Source: Dehalococcoidia bacterium (GTDB lineage: Bacteria; Chloroflexota; Dehalococcoidia; Lucifugimonadales; UBA1123). Taken from it: 64,000 bases of DNA. The notes under the pieces are model-generated. The model saw only the letters and a list, made by a program, of their open reading frames with translations, was not told the DNA's origin and searched no databases. Shown piece after piece: positions 1-9,401 of the stretch; the first letter of the stretch is position 1; each line of letters opens with the position of its first letter. The stretch covers positions 1 through 64,000 of the forward strand of contig JAGWBK010000003.1 of NCBI GenBank assembly GCA_021295915.1, read 5' to 3'. The position numbers and the translations under genes are program-made.

Positions 1-146
1 TAGGTGGGCTATTTTTCAACCGCCCTCAGGGCGCGATCGAGCCGCCTACCCGGTACACTTTACGACCGCCGTCTACAGTCGGCGTATCGTCTGGCGTTCC
101 TGTCCATGACAGGTGAGTCAGGGATTCTCCTCAGAGATACATCACC

Positions 147-1862
147 CTACGGCCTCAGGTTGGACGCTTCCTTCGTCAAGGCTGCGCCGTAGAGAAAAGT
201 CACGCCGGCTACATGTGACCAGACCAAGAGAAGTATTACAGATGATACGGAGCCATAGAGCAAACTACGTTGACTGGCGATATTGGCGAACCAGAAGAAG
301 GAGTACTTGGCTAGCTCAAAGATGATGACGGTTACAATCCCTCCAAATGTTGCATCGCTCCAGGCAACCTCTCTGTTGGGAAGGTACCGGTACACTACGA
401 TAAAGACTATCGCCGCTATTAAGAATGGTGTGAGGACTGACGCAACCTTAGCGACAAGGAAAAGGAACTCGTCAAGTGGGACGCCAACCGTTGGTAGATC
501 TTCCAGCACGTTGAGAGAGACCTGCAGGACAATCGTCAGGCCAACCGATGTTAGAAAGAGCAGAACACCAAGAAAAACTATCCCAAACGTTGACACCGTT
601 ACGTCGATCATCCGACGCGGATCGCAATCAAATACCCGGTTTACACCACGGTTTGCAGCCATGAATAGGCCCTGGGCCCCGAACAGCATGGCGCCAATCG
701 CGATCAAACTTGCGAATAGTCGTGCTTCGAAGAGATGGTCAATTGCCTCTTCAAGAAAGTCCTTAGAACTTGGAAAGTAGAAGACGACTACTTCCGCAAC
801 GGTCGACCTTATAACGGATGCCTCGATGAAGCTGGACAGGCCTACGATCACCAGCGCGACCAGTGGGAACAGTGCAAGCAGCATGTAGTACGCCAGGGCT
901 GCGCCAGTATCCAGTCCATTCAACGATAACAGCGTTTTGACGGCCCGCCACATTGCGACCCCTCTCCAGGAGTGGGGCCGGTCCCTCATCTCGTCTGACA
1001 GCTCGGACAGCGCGTCTGTAATTGAGTCCCTGATTGTAGGCGTTAGCCTGCTAATCGGGGCGTCTATCACAGCCATGATTTCGATACGAACGGCGTCACC
1101 GGTCTCGGTTCCCAGTTTGTAGGCGGCCTCGACGCAGCCCTGGGCTGACCCCATGACGGCATCGGTGGATGTCACACCATAGGTTCGCGAAGCCCTGATG
1201 ACCTCTCGGACGATTGTTCTTGCGACCCAGGTTGGGTCTTCTCCTGATTGAGCGCCACTTGTAAGCAACGAAGAGGCCGTATCCCGTGTCGACTGAAACA
1301 TATCCCCGGACGTCGCTACAACGCCAATTACGACTCCATGGATCGCTGGCGCGACAACGTCCTGGAATTCGCCCCCTAGTTCCCTTACGGCTTCGACGAC
1401 ACCAGCTGAAGCTTGAGCACTGATATCTTCAGGGTGTACACCGACAGAGGCAGCGCCCAGGATGGCGCCCTCGACAGCCCGCTGGCTCACCTCGGGCATG
1501 CTGCCACCCATTTCGGTTGAGCTCCTGACGGCAGCCGAGACAACGTCCTTTACGACGGGCCTGCCAACCCTCGCGACCCTGCCAGTGCTCTCTACGACGC
1601 CAATGACTGCGTCTCGTACGAAGCCCGTGGCCTCGCCGGTGATCTCGTCTGTGGCTCGTATCGCGCCATTGACAGCATCTACTGCCACGCTACTCGCGCC
1701 GCGGCGGGTGCGATGGAAAACGGATCCTAGACCGAAGAGGCCGGACCGTTTCCGAGGTGAGGGTTCCAGCGTAGGAGGTTGAGGCTCTACGCTGGAGATA
1801 TCGCTATTTCGATCGCGCGCCAAAAATGGCTCCAAGTTTGTGCGCCTTGTTGAGTATGACAT
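147..1862 (-). CDS. BrkB/YihY-family membrane protein with long repeat-rich N-terminus
   Basis: 571 residues. From about residue 297 to the end it is a BrkB/YihY (formerly 'ribonuclease BN') membrane domain: about six hydrophobic segments, an early GAALAYYMLLALFPL stretch and a late polar-hydrophobic GSVSSVILLLVWSH segment, as expected for the family. The molecular function of the family is unsettled; transport or envelope roles have been proposed. Ahead of it, residues 55-290 contain about nine short Ala/Val/Gly-rich helical units with a recurring A-V-x-G-x-(I/V) pattern. This makes the protein about twice the usual family length of roughly 300. It starts at an ATG and is transcribed away from the next gene. 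Nothing recognisable lies between its stop and the window edge (1-146). Confidence 0.85.
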   Translation of the reverse strand: MSYSTRRTNLEPFLARDRNSDISSVEPQPPTLEPSPRKRSGLFGLGSVFHRTRRGASSVAVDAVNGAIRATDEITGEATGFVRDAVIGVVESTGRVARVGRPVVKDVVSAAVRSSTEMGGSMPEVSQRAVEGAILGAASVGVHPEDISAQASAGVVEAVRELGGEFQDVVAPAIHGVVIGVVATSGDMFQSTRDTASSLLTSGAQSGEDPTWVARTIVREVIRASRTYGVTSTDAVMGSAQGCVEAAYKLGTETGDAVRIEIMAVIDAPISRLTPTIRDSITDALSELSDEMRDRPHSWRGVAMWRAVKTLLSLNGLDTGAALAYYMLLALFPLVALVIVGLSSFIEASVIRSTVAEVVVFYFPSSKDFLEEAIDHLFEARLFASLIAIGAMLFGAQGLFMAANRGVNRVFDCDPRRMIDVTVSTFGIVFLGVLLFLTSVGLTIVLQVSLNVLEDLPTVGVPLDEFLFLVAKVASVLTPFLIAAIVFIVVYRYLPNREVAWSDATFGGIVTVIIFELAKYSFFWFANIASQRSLLYGSVSSVILLLVWSHVAGVTFLYGAALTKEASNLRP

Positions 1863-2150
1863 TACGTACGGGTTTGCGCAATGAGCAACTCTGCACGGTG
1901 GTGGAATTCACTGTATATAATATCCGAAAGTCATGGCGAATTCCCACGTAGGCGGGGTCTGGCACAAGTGATGCCCCAACCCTCTATCAGATTGCGGCGG
2001 TTCCAATTCACACGTCTTCATCAATTCTAAATGACGTGAGGCATGTGGGTTCCATTAAGCACACTTTCGACAGTCCCAGTCAGCGCTATTCCGATGCGTT
2101 CCACTGTGTTAACGTCCCAATATATACATAACACACCCCGGGAGCTGGCA

Positions 2151-2564
2151 ATGACTGACGAGATCGACCGAATACTGAGAGAGAGCGAGACGGTGGCCGT
2201 GGTGGGGATGTCGCCAAGGCCTGACAGGCCCAGCCACTACGTAGCAAAATACCTCCTTGAGAACGGCTACGACATCATTCCAGTCAATCCAGAGGTCGAC
2301 GAGGTCTTGGGACTTAAGAGCTATCCCGACCTGAGGTCAATCCCCAGGCATGTCGACCTGGTCGACATCTTCCGACGCTCCAGCCAGGTGCCTCCAATCG
2401 TCGACGAGGCAATAGAGATCGGTTCCCAGTTCATCTGGATGCAGGATGGCGTGATTCACGAGGAATCAGCCGCTAAGGCCCGCGAGGCTGGCGCGACGGT
2501 CGTAATGGACAATTGCACTCTTCGGGAGCACAGTCGCAGGTTTGGCACTTCCCAGAGTGGTTAG
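2151..2564 (+). CDS. CoA-binding protein (YccU-like Rossmann domain)
   Basis: 137 residues from the ATG at 2151, which follows a GGGAG-type Shine-Dalgarno; the upstream in-frame codons have no conserved character. The protein is a single CoA-binding Rossmann domain of the YccU/YneT type. It has a VAVVGMSPRPDRPS glycine/serine turn near residues 15-28, a GYDIIPVNPEVDEVLG segment and a FIWMQDGVIHEE segment typical of the family. Such stand-alone domains bind CoA or nucleotide and usually have no assigned reaction. Its last four bases overlap the end of the convergent downstream gene. A TATATA box at about 2121 could be a -10 element but lacks a clear -35. Confidence 0.85.
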   Translation: MTDEIDRILRESETVAVVGMSPRPDRPSHYVAKYLLENGYDIIPVNPEVDEVLGLKSYPDLRSIPRHVDLVDIFRRSSQVPPIVDEAIEIGSQFIWMQDGVIHEESAAKAREAGATVVMDNCTLREHSRRFGTSQSG

Positions 2565-2938
2565 CTGACCAGGACGGACTCCTCGTACAGTTCAAACCGC
2601 TGGCGAATCATGTCGCAGGCGAGCTGGAGGCCCTCAAACACCTGCTCCGCGGAGACGTCTGCTGCGAACGCTCCGACAATCGCATCTTCGGTATGGTGCG
2701 CACTGATCCTTGCCCTGTATAGCCAGCGTGTGTAGCCTCTGACCCAGTCGGCTAGCACTGGGGAGACCTGCGACTGAAATGCCAGCCTGTCTCCTGAACC
2801 TGACGCTTGGGCGACCAGCGTGAATCCAGGTCCGCTGCTCGGGTCGCCAGACTCATTGACTTCGATGTTGAACTCAATTCCTGCCCCATCGAATGGTAGT
2901 CGCAGACAGAGGTTTAGGTTTACTTGCTCGGTCATCAC
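2561..2938 (-). CDS. hypothetical protein, 125 aa
   Basis: I do not recognise this protein. It is soluble, with no signal peptide or membrane segment. The first half looks beta-rich (LNLCLRLPFDGAGIEFNIEV). The second half is predicted helical, with a WVRGYTRWLYRARISAHHTEDAI region. It starts at GTG 2938 or ATG 2935, behind a GGAG at 2946-2949. The gene is four bases from the upstream enoyl-CoA hydratase gene, so the two are probably co-transcribed and translationally coupled. A role linked to acyl-CoA metabolism is only suggested by this context. Its 3' end overlaps the CoA-binding protein gene on the other strand by four bases. Confidence 0.6.
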   Translation of the reverse strand: MMTEQVNLNLCLRLPFDGAGIEFNIEVNESGDPSSGPGFTLVAQASGSGDRLAFQSQVSPVLADWVRGYTRWLYRARISAHHTEDAIVGAFAADVSAEQVFEGLQLACDMIRQRFELYEESVLVS

Positions 2939-2942
2939 TCGA

Positions 2943-3752
2943 TCACTCCAATAGGGATGCTTGCTGTTCAGTAGGCGTGATAGGCAGGTTTTTGGCAGGG
3001 TTTATGGGTCTCCGCTCAATGAATGCCAGCCGGCGCTCCTCAGACTCCTCTGTTTCAGGGTAATCGGACGCGTAACGCTCTGTTGGGCTAGGCTGAGCTT
3101 CCAGGTACTCTGCCGACTCGTTGAAGGTGATCTTCTGAAGTTGAAGGATCACAGGGCTGTTGTTCTTGATCAGGTTGCAGTACCTGATGGTCTCGTCCCG
3201 CAGTTGCTCGTGTGGCACTACGGAGTTGGCCAGCCCCATCTCAAGGGCCTGCTGAGCAGAATACTGCTGAGTGAGCATCCAAATCTCCCTCGCACGTTTC
3301 TGCCCTACAACGTGAGCCAAATATCCCACGCCTGCCCCGGATGCTGGGCTCCCCACCCTGGGGCCCGTCTGCCCGAATATGCTCCTCGTGGACGCGACTG
3401 TGAAGTCGCACGTATAGGCGAGAATGTTCCCAGACCCGATTGCATACCCATCCACCATGGCGATGACCGGTTTGGGTATATGCTTCACGAGTTCCATGAA
3501 CAGACCCTCGTCCGTGCCCGAGTATTCAGGGCTCGTCCGGTCCTCCCCCTGGTCCCTTCCTGAACAGAAAGCGTTGGGCCCTGAGCCTGATATGACCACC
3601 ACACGGACTGACTGGTCATTGCCAGCGTCCTTCAGGGCCACTCCCATCTCATCAGTAGTTCTCCCCCTGATCGCGTTGTAGACTTCCGGACGATTGATCG
3701 TAAGCCAGGCTATTCCATCGTCCTTCTCGTAGATGATGTCGGTGAATTTCAA
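2943..3752 (-). CDS. enoyl-CoA hydratase/isomerase family protein (MenB/BadI-like)
   Basis: 269 residues, full length for a crotonase-fold enzyme. The oxyanion-hole segment CSGRDQGED lies near residues 63-71 and the second glycine-rich segment DGYAIGSGN near 101-109. FGQTGPRVGSPASG followed by GQKRAREIWMLTQQYSAQQALEMGLANSVVP is the pattern of the MenB/BadI subgroup (dihydroxynaphthoyl-CoA synthase, ketocyclohexanecarboxyl-CoA hydrolase) rather than of fatty-acid hydratases. No other men genes are near, so the substrate is open. The start is TTG, seven bases after a GGAGG. It leads a two-gene unit with the small hypothetical protein behind it. Confidence 0.85.
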   Translation of the reverse strand: MKFTDIIYEKDDGIAWLTINRPEVYNAIRGRTTDEMGVALKDAGNDQSVRVVVISGSGPNAFCSGRDQGEDRTSPEYSGTDEGLFMELVKHIPKPVIAMVDGYAIGSGNILAYTCDFTVASTRSIFGQTGPRVGSPASGAGVGYLAHVVGQKRAREIWMLTQQYSAQQALEMGLANSVVPHEQLRDETIRYCNLIKNNSPVILQLQKITFNESAEYLEAQPSPTERYASDYPETEESEERRLAFIERRPINPAKNLPITPTEQQASLLE

Positions 3753-3858
3753 TCTTGAACCTCCTTGGACTGTGAGCCCGAACCATACTATCCCAATCCA
3801 GACTTCCTGAGAACGGCCCTTGTTGTTAGCCTGGTCAACGCCAAACTATAATCGGCCC

Positions 3859-4893
3859 ATGTTTGTCCGTGACCTTGGGGAGTTCGACCTTATAGACCGC
3901 CTTGAGTCGTCGATAAGGTTCAGGAACGATGCGCAAGTTGATCTGCTGCGCAATCTTGGAATTCGAGTGGAGGTCGGCATCGGCGACGATGCGGCAGCCT
4001 GGTCTTATCCAGAGTCCAAGGTCGTAGGAACAACTGACGCCATGGTTGAGGACATTCACTTCATCGTTGGCAGAATGCCCTGGCGCGAGCTCGGCTGGAA
4101 GGCCCTGGCTTCGAATCTCAGCGACGTCGGTGCTATGGGCTGTTCACCTGCCTTCGCCCTGGTGACGCTTGGGCTCAGAGGGGATCTGCCTGTTGACGGC
4201 CTAATCGAAATGTACGGTGGCATGATGGATGTCCTGGAGCTAACAGGAGGAGCGCTGATCGGAGGCGACGTCGTACGCTCCGACACTTTCTTCGTCAGCG
4301 TCTCTCTCGAAGGGTTTGCTGAGGCCGGAGCCAATGTTCTCAGACGGAACTGTGCCCAGGCAAGCGACGAAATCGCTGTTACCGGTCATCTGGGATCCTC
4401 GGCAGGCGGACTTCGACTCATCCTGGAAGACGGGCTTCGAGATAGAATCGACCCTGCAACGAGCCGGCATCTGGCCACGGCTCACAATCGACCTACGCCA
4501 AGAGTCGCGGAGGGTCTTGCTCTCAGGAAGCTCGGTGTAAGGTGCGCCATGGACATAAGTGACGGTCTGACTGCGGACCTGACCAAGGTATGTGTCGCGA
4601 GCGGGTTAGGTGCTCGAATAGAGACAGGCAGAATTCCTGCCGATTTGCACTTGAAGTCTGCATTCCCTTTGGACTGGCTGCAGTTGGCCCTGGGGGGAGG
4701 AGAGGACTACGAGCTTGTGTTCTGCGCTCCAAGTGCCACGATGGACAGGGTCACCAATGAACTGGGTTCGATCGTCAGCGTAATCGGTAGAATGGTGGGC
4801 GACAACCCCAGGGTTACCGTAGTTTCGGACGATGGGACTGAAGTCATCGTGGGGTCAGCAGGATGGGACCACTTTTCGAGTCAAAATGGATAG
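3859..4893 (+). CDS. thiL: thiamine-monophosphate kinase
   Basis: 344 residues from ATG 3859 (the 13 in-frame codons before it are not conserved in character). ThiL phosphorylates thiamine monophosphate to the active cofactor thiamine diphosphate. The AIRS/PurM-like fold is clear: GEFDLIDRL at the start, a VGIGDDAAAW metal/ATP loop near 36-45, TTDAMVEDIHF, ASNLSDVGAMG, the late MDISDGL motif and the GGGEDYELVF segment near the C-terminus. The last eight bases overlap the next gene, whose ATG lies inside the stop region. tenA, another thiamine gene, lies about 10 kb away and is not linked. Confidence 0.93.
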   Translation: MFVRDLGEFDLIDRLESSIRFRNDAQVDLLRNLGIRVEVGIGDDAAAWSYPESKVVGTTDAMVEDIHFIVGRMPWRELGWKALASNLSDVGAMGCSPAFALVTLGLRGDLPVDGLIEMYGGMMDVLELTGGALIGGDVVRSDTFFVSVSLEGFAEAGANVLRRNCAQASDEIAVTGHLGSSAGGLRLILEDGLRDRIDPATSRHLATAHNRPTPRVAEGLALRKLGVRCAMDISDGLTADLTKVCVASGLGARIETGRIPADLHLKSAFPLDWLQLALGGGEDYELVFCAPSATMDRVTNELGSIVSVIGRMVGDNPRVTVVSDDGTEVIVGSAGWDHFSSQNG

Positions 4894-5182
4894 AGCCACT
4901 GTCTGGATAGAGACCGAGTCGAAGTACCGTCCGACAGAGATTATGGGCGATCTTCGGATAGTTGCGGAAACGCTATACTTCCCTATGCGCCTGGTTGGCT
5001 TTTGGGACGAGGCCGCTGACACTCATATGTGCCCTGAAACAGAACTTGCGCGGCCGTGCCCGCACAATGTCCCTGAAGACGATCCCTCATTCGTGCCATA
5101 CACACGCTCGATGGAGCGATTGAAGCAGGCAGTAGTCGAGGTCGTTTTTCCTCATGCCAACGTTCGCATGTTTCTGAGCTGA
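4886..5182 (+). CDS. hypothetical protein, 98 aa, coupled to thiL
   Basis: I do not recognise this gene. It begins at ATG 4886, eight bases before the thiL stop, the arrangement of translational coupling. The 98-residue product is soluble and acidic, starts with a beta-like TVWIETESKY segment, and has a central cluster HMCPETELARPCPHNVPEDD with two cysteines and two histidines that might bind a metal. The C-terminus is MERLKQAVVEVVFPHANVRMFLS. The overlap with thiL and the lack of stops support a real gene, but no function can be assigned. The acyl-CoA ligase gene follows 34 bases downstream. Confidence 0.6.
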   Translation: MDRATVWIETESKYRPTEIMGDLRIVAETLYFPMRLVGFWDEAADTHMCPETELARPCPHNVPEDDPSFVPYTRSMERLKQAVVEVVFPHANVRMFLS

Positions 5183-5216
5183 TTGAGACCGCGCTATCAA
5201 GACACAGGAGACTGAA

Positions 5217-6809
5217 ATGACGTCACCAACTCAACTTAGAAGCTCCCTCGTCCCCTATGACAAATTCCCCCTCCAGGATCTGCTGAACAGGGCCATCAAC
5301 AGGGTTCCAGGCAATGTAGCGGTCATTGACGGTGACAATACGTACACCTACTCCCAACTAGGTGAGTATTCCGACAGACTTGCTTCGGCCCTGGTTGGAC
5401 TGGGTGTAAAGCCGGGTGACCGCGTTGCAATTCTGGCTCCCAACTGTGTGGAATTCGTGATCTCCTTCTACGGCATCGTCAAGGCTGGAGCAATCGTCAC
5501 CACCGTCAACTCAGGCTACCGTGAGAGGGAGATCGCTCATCAGCTGAACGACAGTGGAGCCGAAACGCTCATTGTTCATCCGGTCCTCAAACCGATGTCT
5601 GACGCCGCCCGCAGTGAAACACCTGCTTTGGCTCGCGAGATTGTGATGGAGCCAGACTCATCCGATCCCAACTCATTCTGGGGCATACTCGAGAACGCCT
5701 CTCCCGTTCCTCCATCGATACCTGCCGATCCAGTCAACGATGTTGCCGTGCTTCCCTATTCCTCAGGGACGACAGGCCTGTCTAAGGGCGTGATGCTCAC
5801 TCACTTCAACCTCGTGTCCAACGTCCAGCAGTTCCTGAACCGTAAGGACGAGACATCTGTCATTGGGGCCAATGATGTGCTGCTCACACACTTGCCGCTG
5901 TTCCACATCTACGGAATGAACGTCCTGATGAATAGCGCCATAGGTGCTGGCTGCGCTCAGGTGATGATGGGTCGGTTCGACATGGACGAGTTTTTGGGCC
6001 TCATGTCTCGCCATCGGGTCTCAGTGCTGTTTACTGTCCCACCGGTGGGACTTGGGCTAACCCAATATCCTGGTGTCGCGGATCACGATCTCTCCTCAGT
6101 CAGGGTGGGCTTCTTCGGAGCAGCACCTCTGTCAGCAGAGATGCAACTGCGCATCCAGGATGTAATGGGATTCCCGATCATCCAGGGATACGGAATGACC
6201 GAGGCATCCCCGGTTACCCATGCAGACTTCCTCGAGCCACACCTGACCAGACACGGTTCTATCGGACCCGCCCTGCCTGATACGGAGCAGAAGGTCGTCG
6301 ATGTAGAAACCGGCGAGACTGAATTGCCTCCCAATGAAGCGGGCGAGCTAATGGTCCGTGGGCCCCAGGTAATGAAGGGCTACTACAACAATCCACAGGC
6401 GACCCGCGAAACTCTCACTGAAGATGGCTGGCTGCACACCGGCGACATCGTCAGAATGGACCCCGACGGCTACGTCTGGGTACTCGACCGACTCAAGGAA
6501 CTGATCAAGTACAAGGGCTTCCAGGTCCCGCCCGCTGAGCTAGAGGGCGTGCTCCTTGAGCACCCAGGAATTGCAGACGCAGCGGTCATAGGCAAGGATG
6601 ACCTGGAGTCGGGCGAGATTCCAAAGGCGTTCGTGGTCACCACACCCGGCACTGAGATCTCTGCCGAGGATGTCATGAGCTTCGTCGCCGAACGCGTCGC
6701 GACATTCAAGCACGTACGTGAGGTCGAGTTTATCGACGCAGTGCCGAAAAACCCTTCGGGCAAGATCCTGCGAAGGAACCTGGTCGAACTCGAACGCAGC
6801 CGTTCATAG
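5217..6809 (+). CDS. acyl-CoA ligase (AMP-binding, 4-coumarate/fatty acid type)
   Basis: 530 residues of an adenylate-forming enzyme that activates a carboxylic acid to its acyl-CoA through an acyl-AMP. The P-loop SSGTTGLSKG is at about residues 181-190, the GYGMTEASP motif near 326, GWLHTGDI near 403, the hinge DRLKELIKYKGFQV near 423, and the C-terminal catalytic lysine motif KNPSGKILRR near 514. The start ATG follows an AGGAG. Overall pattern is closest to 4-coumarate-CoA ligase/medium-to-long-chain acyl-CoA synthetases; the substrate cannot be told from sequence alone. Its 3' end overlaps the convergent beta-lactamase-like gene by six bases. Confidence 0.9.
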   Translation: MTSPTQLRSSLVPYDKFPLQDLLNRAINRVPGNVAVIDGDNTYTYSQLGEYSDRLASALVGLGVKPGDRVAILAPNCVEFVISFYGIVKAGAIVTTVNSGYREREIAHQLNDSGAETLIVHPVLKPMSDAARSETPALAREIVMEPDSSDPNSFWGILENASPVPPSIPADPVNDVAVLPYSSGTTGLSKGVMLTHFNLVSNVQQFLNRKDETSVIGANDVLLTHLPLFHIYGMNVLMNSAIGAGCAQVMMGRFDMDEFLGLMSRHRVSVLFTVPPVGLGLTQYPGVADHDLSSVRVGFFGAAPLSAEMQLRIQDVMGFPIIQGYGMTEASPVTHADFLEPHLTRHGSIGPALPDTEQKVVDVETGETELPPNEAGELMVRGPQVMKGYYNNPQATRETLTEDGWLHTGDIVRMDPDGYVWVLDRLKELIKYKGFQVPPAELEGVLLEHPGIADAAVIGKDDLESGEIPKAFVVTTPGTEISAEDVMSFVAERVATFKHVREVEFIDAVPKNPSGKILRRNLVELERSRS

Positions 6810-7946
6810 CTCCACGATGCTCGAGTGCACGATGTTGGATACTTGATCCAGCCGCGCGCTGTGCCACGGCTCGGGCGCCATGCAGTTGGTCAGGTAGCTA
6901 AACGACACGCCCGACTCTGGGTCGGCCCAAGAGTAGGACGTTCCGGCCCCGCCGTGCCCATAAGTGGCTGGCGAGGCAAGCGTCCCGAGTCCCCTGATGG
7001 TGGGCGTGAGCCCTCTGACGTGAGGACCCATACCTCGGTGCATTGGCATACCCATGTTCTCGTCGACGCGGTCGCCAGTGTGATTACGTGCCGCGAACTG
7101 GATCGTCCTCGGAGCCAAGACCCTGTTGCCGTCCAGTACGCCACCTGCAAGCAGCATCTGGTAAAACGTGGCGAGGCCTGTCGCAGTGCCATAGCCCCCA
7201 CCGCCGGGTACGCCTGCCGCACGCCAAGCCCGGGTATTTCGCGCTGACTTCACCATGGAATCATCCTTGTACTCGTGAATGTCTGCGCAGCGACTGTCGG
7301 CTTTCTCACTCACCCCTACGAAGATCTGGTCATCCAGTCCGATGGGTTCCAGCAGTGTAGACCGGATGTGGTCGCGATAGTCCCTTCCGGTTATTGCCTC
7401 TATGACAACCGCCGCAACCCAGTGGGCGGCCAGTCCGTGGTAGTGGACCTTTGAGCCTGGTGTCCACTCCAGTCTGAAGTCTGAAACTACACTTCTCAGC
7501 ATTTCGTGGTCGTCCCAAGCCTCTTCAGGCACTTCGGCAGACGGAAACCCTCCCTGGTGCGAAATTACCTCGAAGAGGGTAATGTCCCCTTTGCCGTTGG
7601 CAGCAAACTCGGGAACATGGTCGCTGATCTTGTCTGCGAATCGTAGCTCTCCAGATTCGACGAGCTGCCACAGTGCGGCAGTGACAATGACCTTGGTTTG
7701 CGAGAACATCAGCCAAAGAGTGTCCTCTTCAGCCAGTTCATCAGCGGGACCGACCTTCGAACGTCCGAAAGTCCTGCTCTTCACCAACCTTCCGTTCCTT
7801 GCTACTGCTATCTGTGCACCCGGATACCGCCCTTCAGAGATGTGCATCCCGATCAGCCGGTCAAGTCTGGATAGTCGCTCAGAGTCCAGCCCAGCGGACT
7901 CGGGACTTGCAGTTGGCAATATGGGCCTTAGAGTCGTGGTTGCCAT
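6804..7946 (-). CDS. serine hydrolase, beta-lactamase class C/esterase family
   Basis: 380 residues from the ATG at 7946, chosen because AAGGAG precedes it at good distance. The class C beta-lactamase/DD-peptidase/esterase fold is shown by the S-x-x-K motif SQTK (nucleophile Ser82, Lys85), a tyrosine motif in KVHYHGLAAHW, and a C-terminal HGGAGTSYSWADP segment in place of KTG. No signal peptide is visible, so it is probably a cytoplasmic esterase or amidase-type enzyme rather than an antibiotic-degrading beta-lactamase. Neighbours give no substrate. It is divergent from the nicotinate phosphoribosyltransferase gene with a gap of about 75 bases. Confidence 0.85.
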   Translation of the reverse strand: MATTTLRPILPTASPESAGLDSERLSRLDRLIGMHISEGRYPGAQIAVARNGRLVKSRTFGRSKVGPADELAEEDTLWLMFSQTKVIVTAALWQLVESGELRFADKISDHVPEFAANGKGDITLFEVISHQGGFPSAEVPEEAWDDHEMLRSVVSDFRLEWTPGSKVHYHGLAAHWVAAVVIEAITGRDYRDHIRSTLLEPIGLDDQIFVGVSEKADSRCADIHEYKDDSMVKSARNTRAWRAAGVPGGGGYGTATGLATFYQMLLAGGVLDGNRVLAPRTIQFAARNHTGDRVDENMGMPMHRGMGPHVRGLTPTIRGLGTLASPATYGHGGAGTSYSWADPESGVSFSYLTNCMAPEPWHSARLDQVSNIVHSSIVEL

Positions 7947-8021
7947 TTCGAATCTCCTTGAATGGTTGACCTCGTCTTTCGGCAATTCTACACTTCGCGT
8001 CAATCGAAGGAGACAGAGCAT

Positions 8022-9383
8022 TTGGTCGACATGTCCGTCCCCGGCAGTATAGATCCACTTTACGTAGATCTATACGAGTTGACTATGGCCCAGGCGTATC
8101 TGCAGAGCGGCCAGATCGGACATGCCACGTTCAGCCTGTACTTCCGTAACTTCCCACAAAACAGGACCTACTACGTATTCTGTGGCCTGGAGTCGGTTAT
8201 CAGCTACCTGGAGAATCTCAAGTTCTCGGAGTCAGACCTGGAAGTATTGGAAGAGTTGGGCCTGTTCGATGGCATTCTGCTCGACTACCTGTCGTCTTTT
8301 GAATTCACTGGCTCTGTTCGGGCGATGAGGGAGGGAGAAGTCTTTTTCCCCAACGAACCTGTTATTGAGGTATCAGGGCCAATAATAGAGTGCCAGATCG
8401 CAGAGACATTTCTCATAAACCAGGTCAACCTGGAGTCCATGCTGGCAACCAAGGCTGCGCGAGTGGTGGAGGCTGCTGACGGACGACAGGTTGTAGACTT
8501 TGCATCACGTCGCACCCATGGACTTGACGCAGGACTGAAGCTGGCCCGTGCCTCTTACATCGCTGGGTTCGACGGCACCAGTAATGTTCGCGCCGCGTCA
8601 GATTACGCCATACCAGCGGTGGGCACGATGGCACACTCGTACATATCCACGTTCGACTCAGAGGTCACCGCATTCAGCAACTACGCCGAGTCGTTTCCAG
8701 ACTCGAGCACATTCCTGGTTGACACATACGATACGCTCGAAGGCGTTCGCAGCGCGATCCAAGTCGCGCAGAAGATGCACGCACTAGGCAGCAACCTGAG
8801 AGCCATAAGGCTGGATAGCGGTGACATGGCCACGCTATCCCAACAGGCACGTGAGATGTTGGATGAGGCCGGCCTGCAGAACGTTCGCATTCTTGCAAGC
8901 AGCGGTTTGGACGAATATTCAGTATCAGACCTAGTGAGCTCCGGGGCACGCATTGACGGGTTCGGTGTTGGGACACGGGTCGGCGCATCTGCCGATGCAC
9001 CGTTCACGGACTTCGTCTACAAGCTAGTCGAATACGAAGGCAGGCCGATGATTAAGCTAAGCGAGGGCAAGGTGTCGCTACCGGGTCCCAAGCAGGTCTT
9101 CAGGATGTACGATGGCGAGGGTATGTTCGATCACGACGTGATTACTCATGCTAACCTGACTACAGACAAGCAAGAGTCGCGCCAACTTCTTTACGAGGTG
9201 ATGGAAAACGGTCGGCCGAAGGCCGCCCTTCCCGACCTTAATGCCATCCGTCAGTATCACAGAGGACAAGTCCAAAGACTCCCGCCTGCACTACTTGGCC
9301 CGACATCGGATGCAACCTATCGTGTTGAGATATCAGAACAACTCAACGCGCTGTCCGAGCAGTTGGAAAGCGGCGGGCGGTAA
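8022..9383 (+). CDS. pncB: nicotinate phosphoribosyltransferase
   Basis: About 453 residues. The enzyme makes nicotinate mononucleotide from nicotinate and PRPP, a salvage step to NAD. Family features include YVDLYELTMAQAYLQSG at the N-terminus, SRRTHGLDAGLKLARASYIAGFDGTSN, the phosphate-binding IRLDSGDMATLS and ILASSGLDEYSV segments, and GVGTRVG. I place the start at TTG 8022, nine bases after the AAGGAG at 8007-8012; ATG 8031 is the alternative but is 18 bases from that site. The gene stands alone with its own promoter region shared with the divergent hydrolase. Confidence 0.93.
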   Translation: MVDMSVPGSIDPLYVDLYELTMAQAYLQSGQIGHATFSLYFRNFPQNRTYYVFCGLESVISYLENLKFSESDLEVLEELGLFDGILLDYLSSFEFTGSVRAMREGEVFFPNEPVIEVSGPIIECQIAETFLINQVNLESMLATKAARVVEAADGRQVVDFASRRTHGLDAGLKLARASYIAGFDGTSNVRAASDYAIPAVGTMAHSYISTFDSEVTAFSNYAESFPDSSTFLVDTYDTLEGVRSAIQVAQKMHALGSNLRAIRLDSGDMATLSQQAREMLDEAGLQNVRILASSGLDEYSVSDLVSSGARIDGFGVGTRVGASADAPFTDFVYKLVEYEGRPMIKLSEGKVSLPGPKQVFRMYDGEGMFDHDVITHANLTTDKQESRQLLYEVMENGRPKAALPDLNAIRQYHRGQVQRLPPALLGPTSDATYRVEISEQLNALSEQLESGGR

Positions 9384-9401
9384 CGACTTCAATTCGACCG
9401 C

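Noticed and set aside
1-146. Small hairpins near the left edge (CGCCCT/AGGGCG and CCTGTC/GACAGG) as a terminator of the BrkB gene
   Set aside because: Stems of six bases without a T run on the minus strand.
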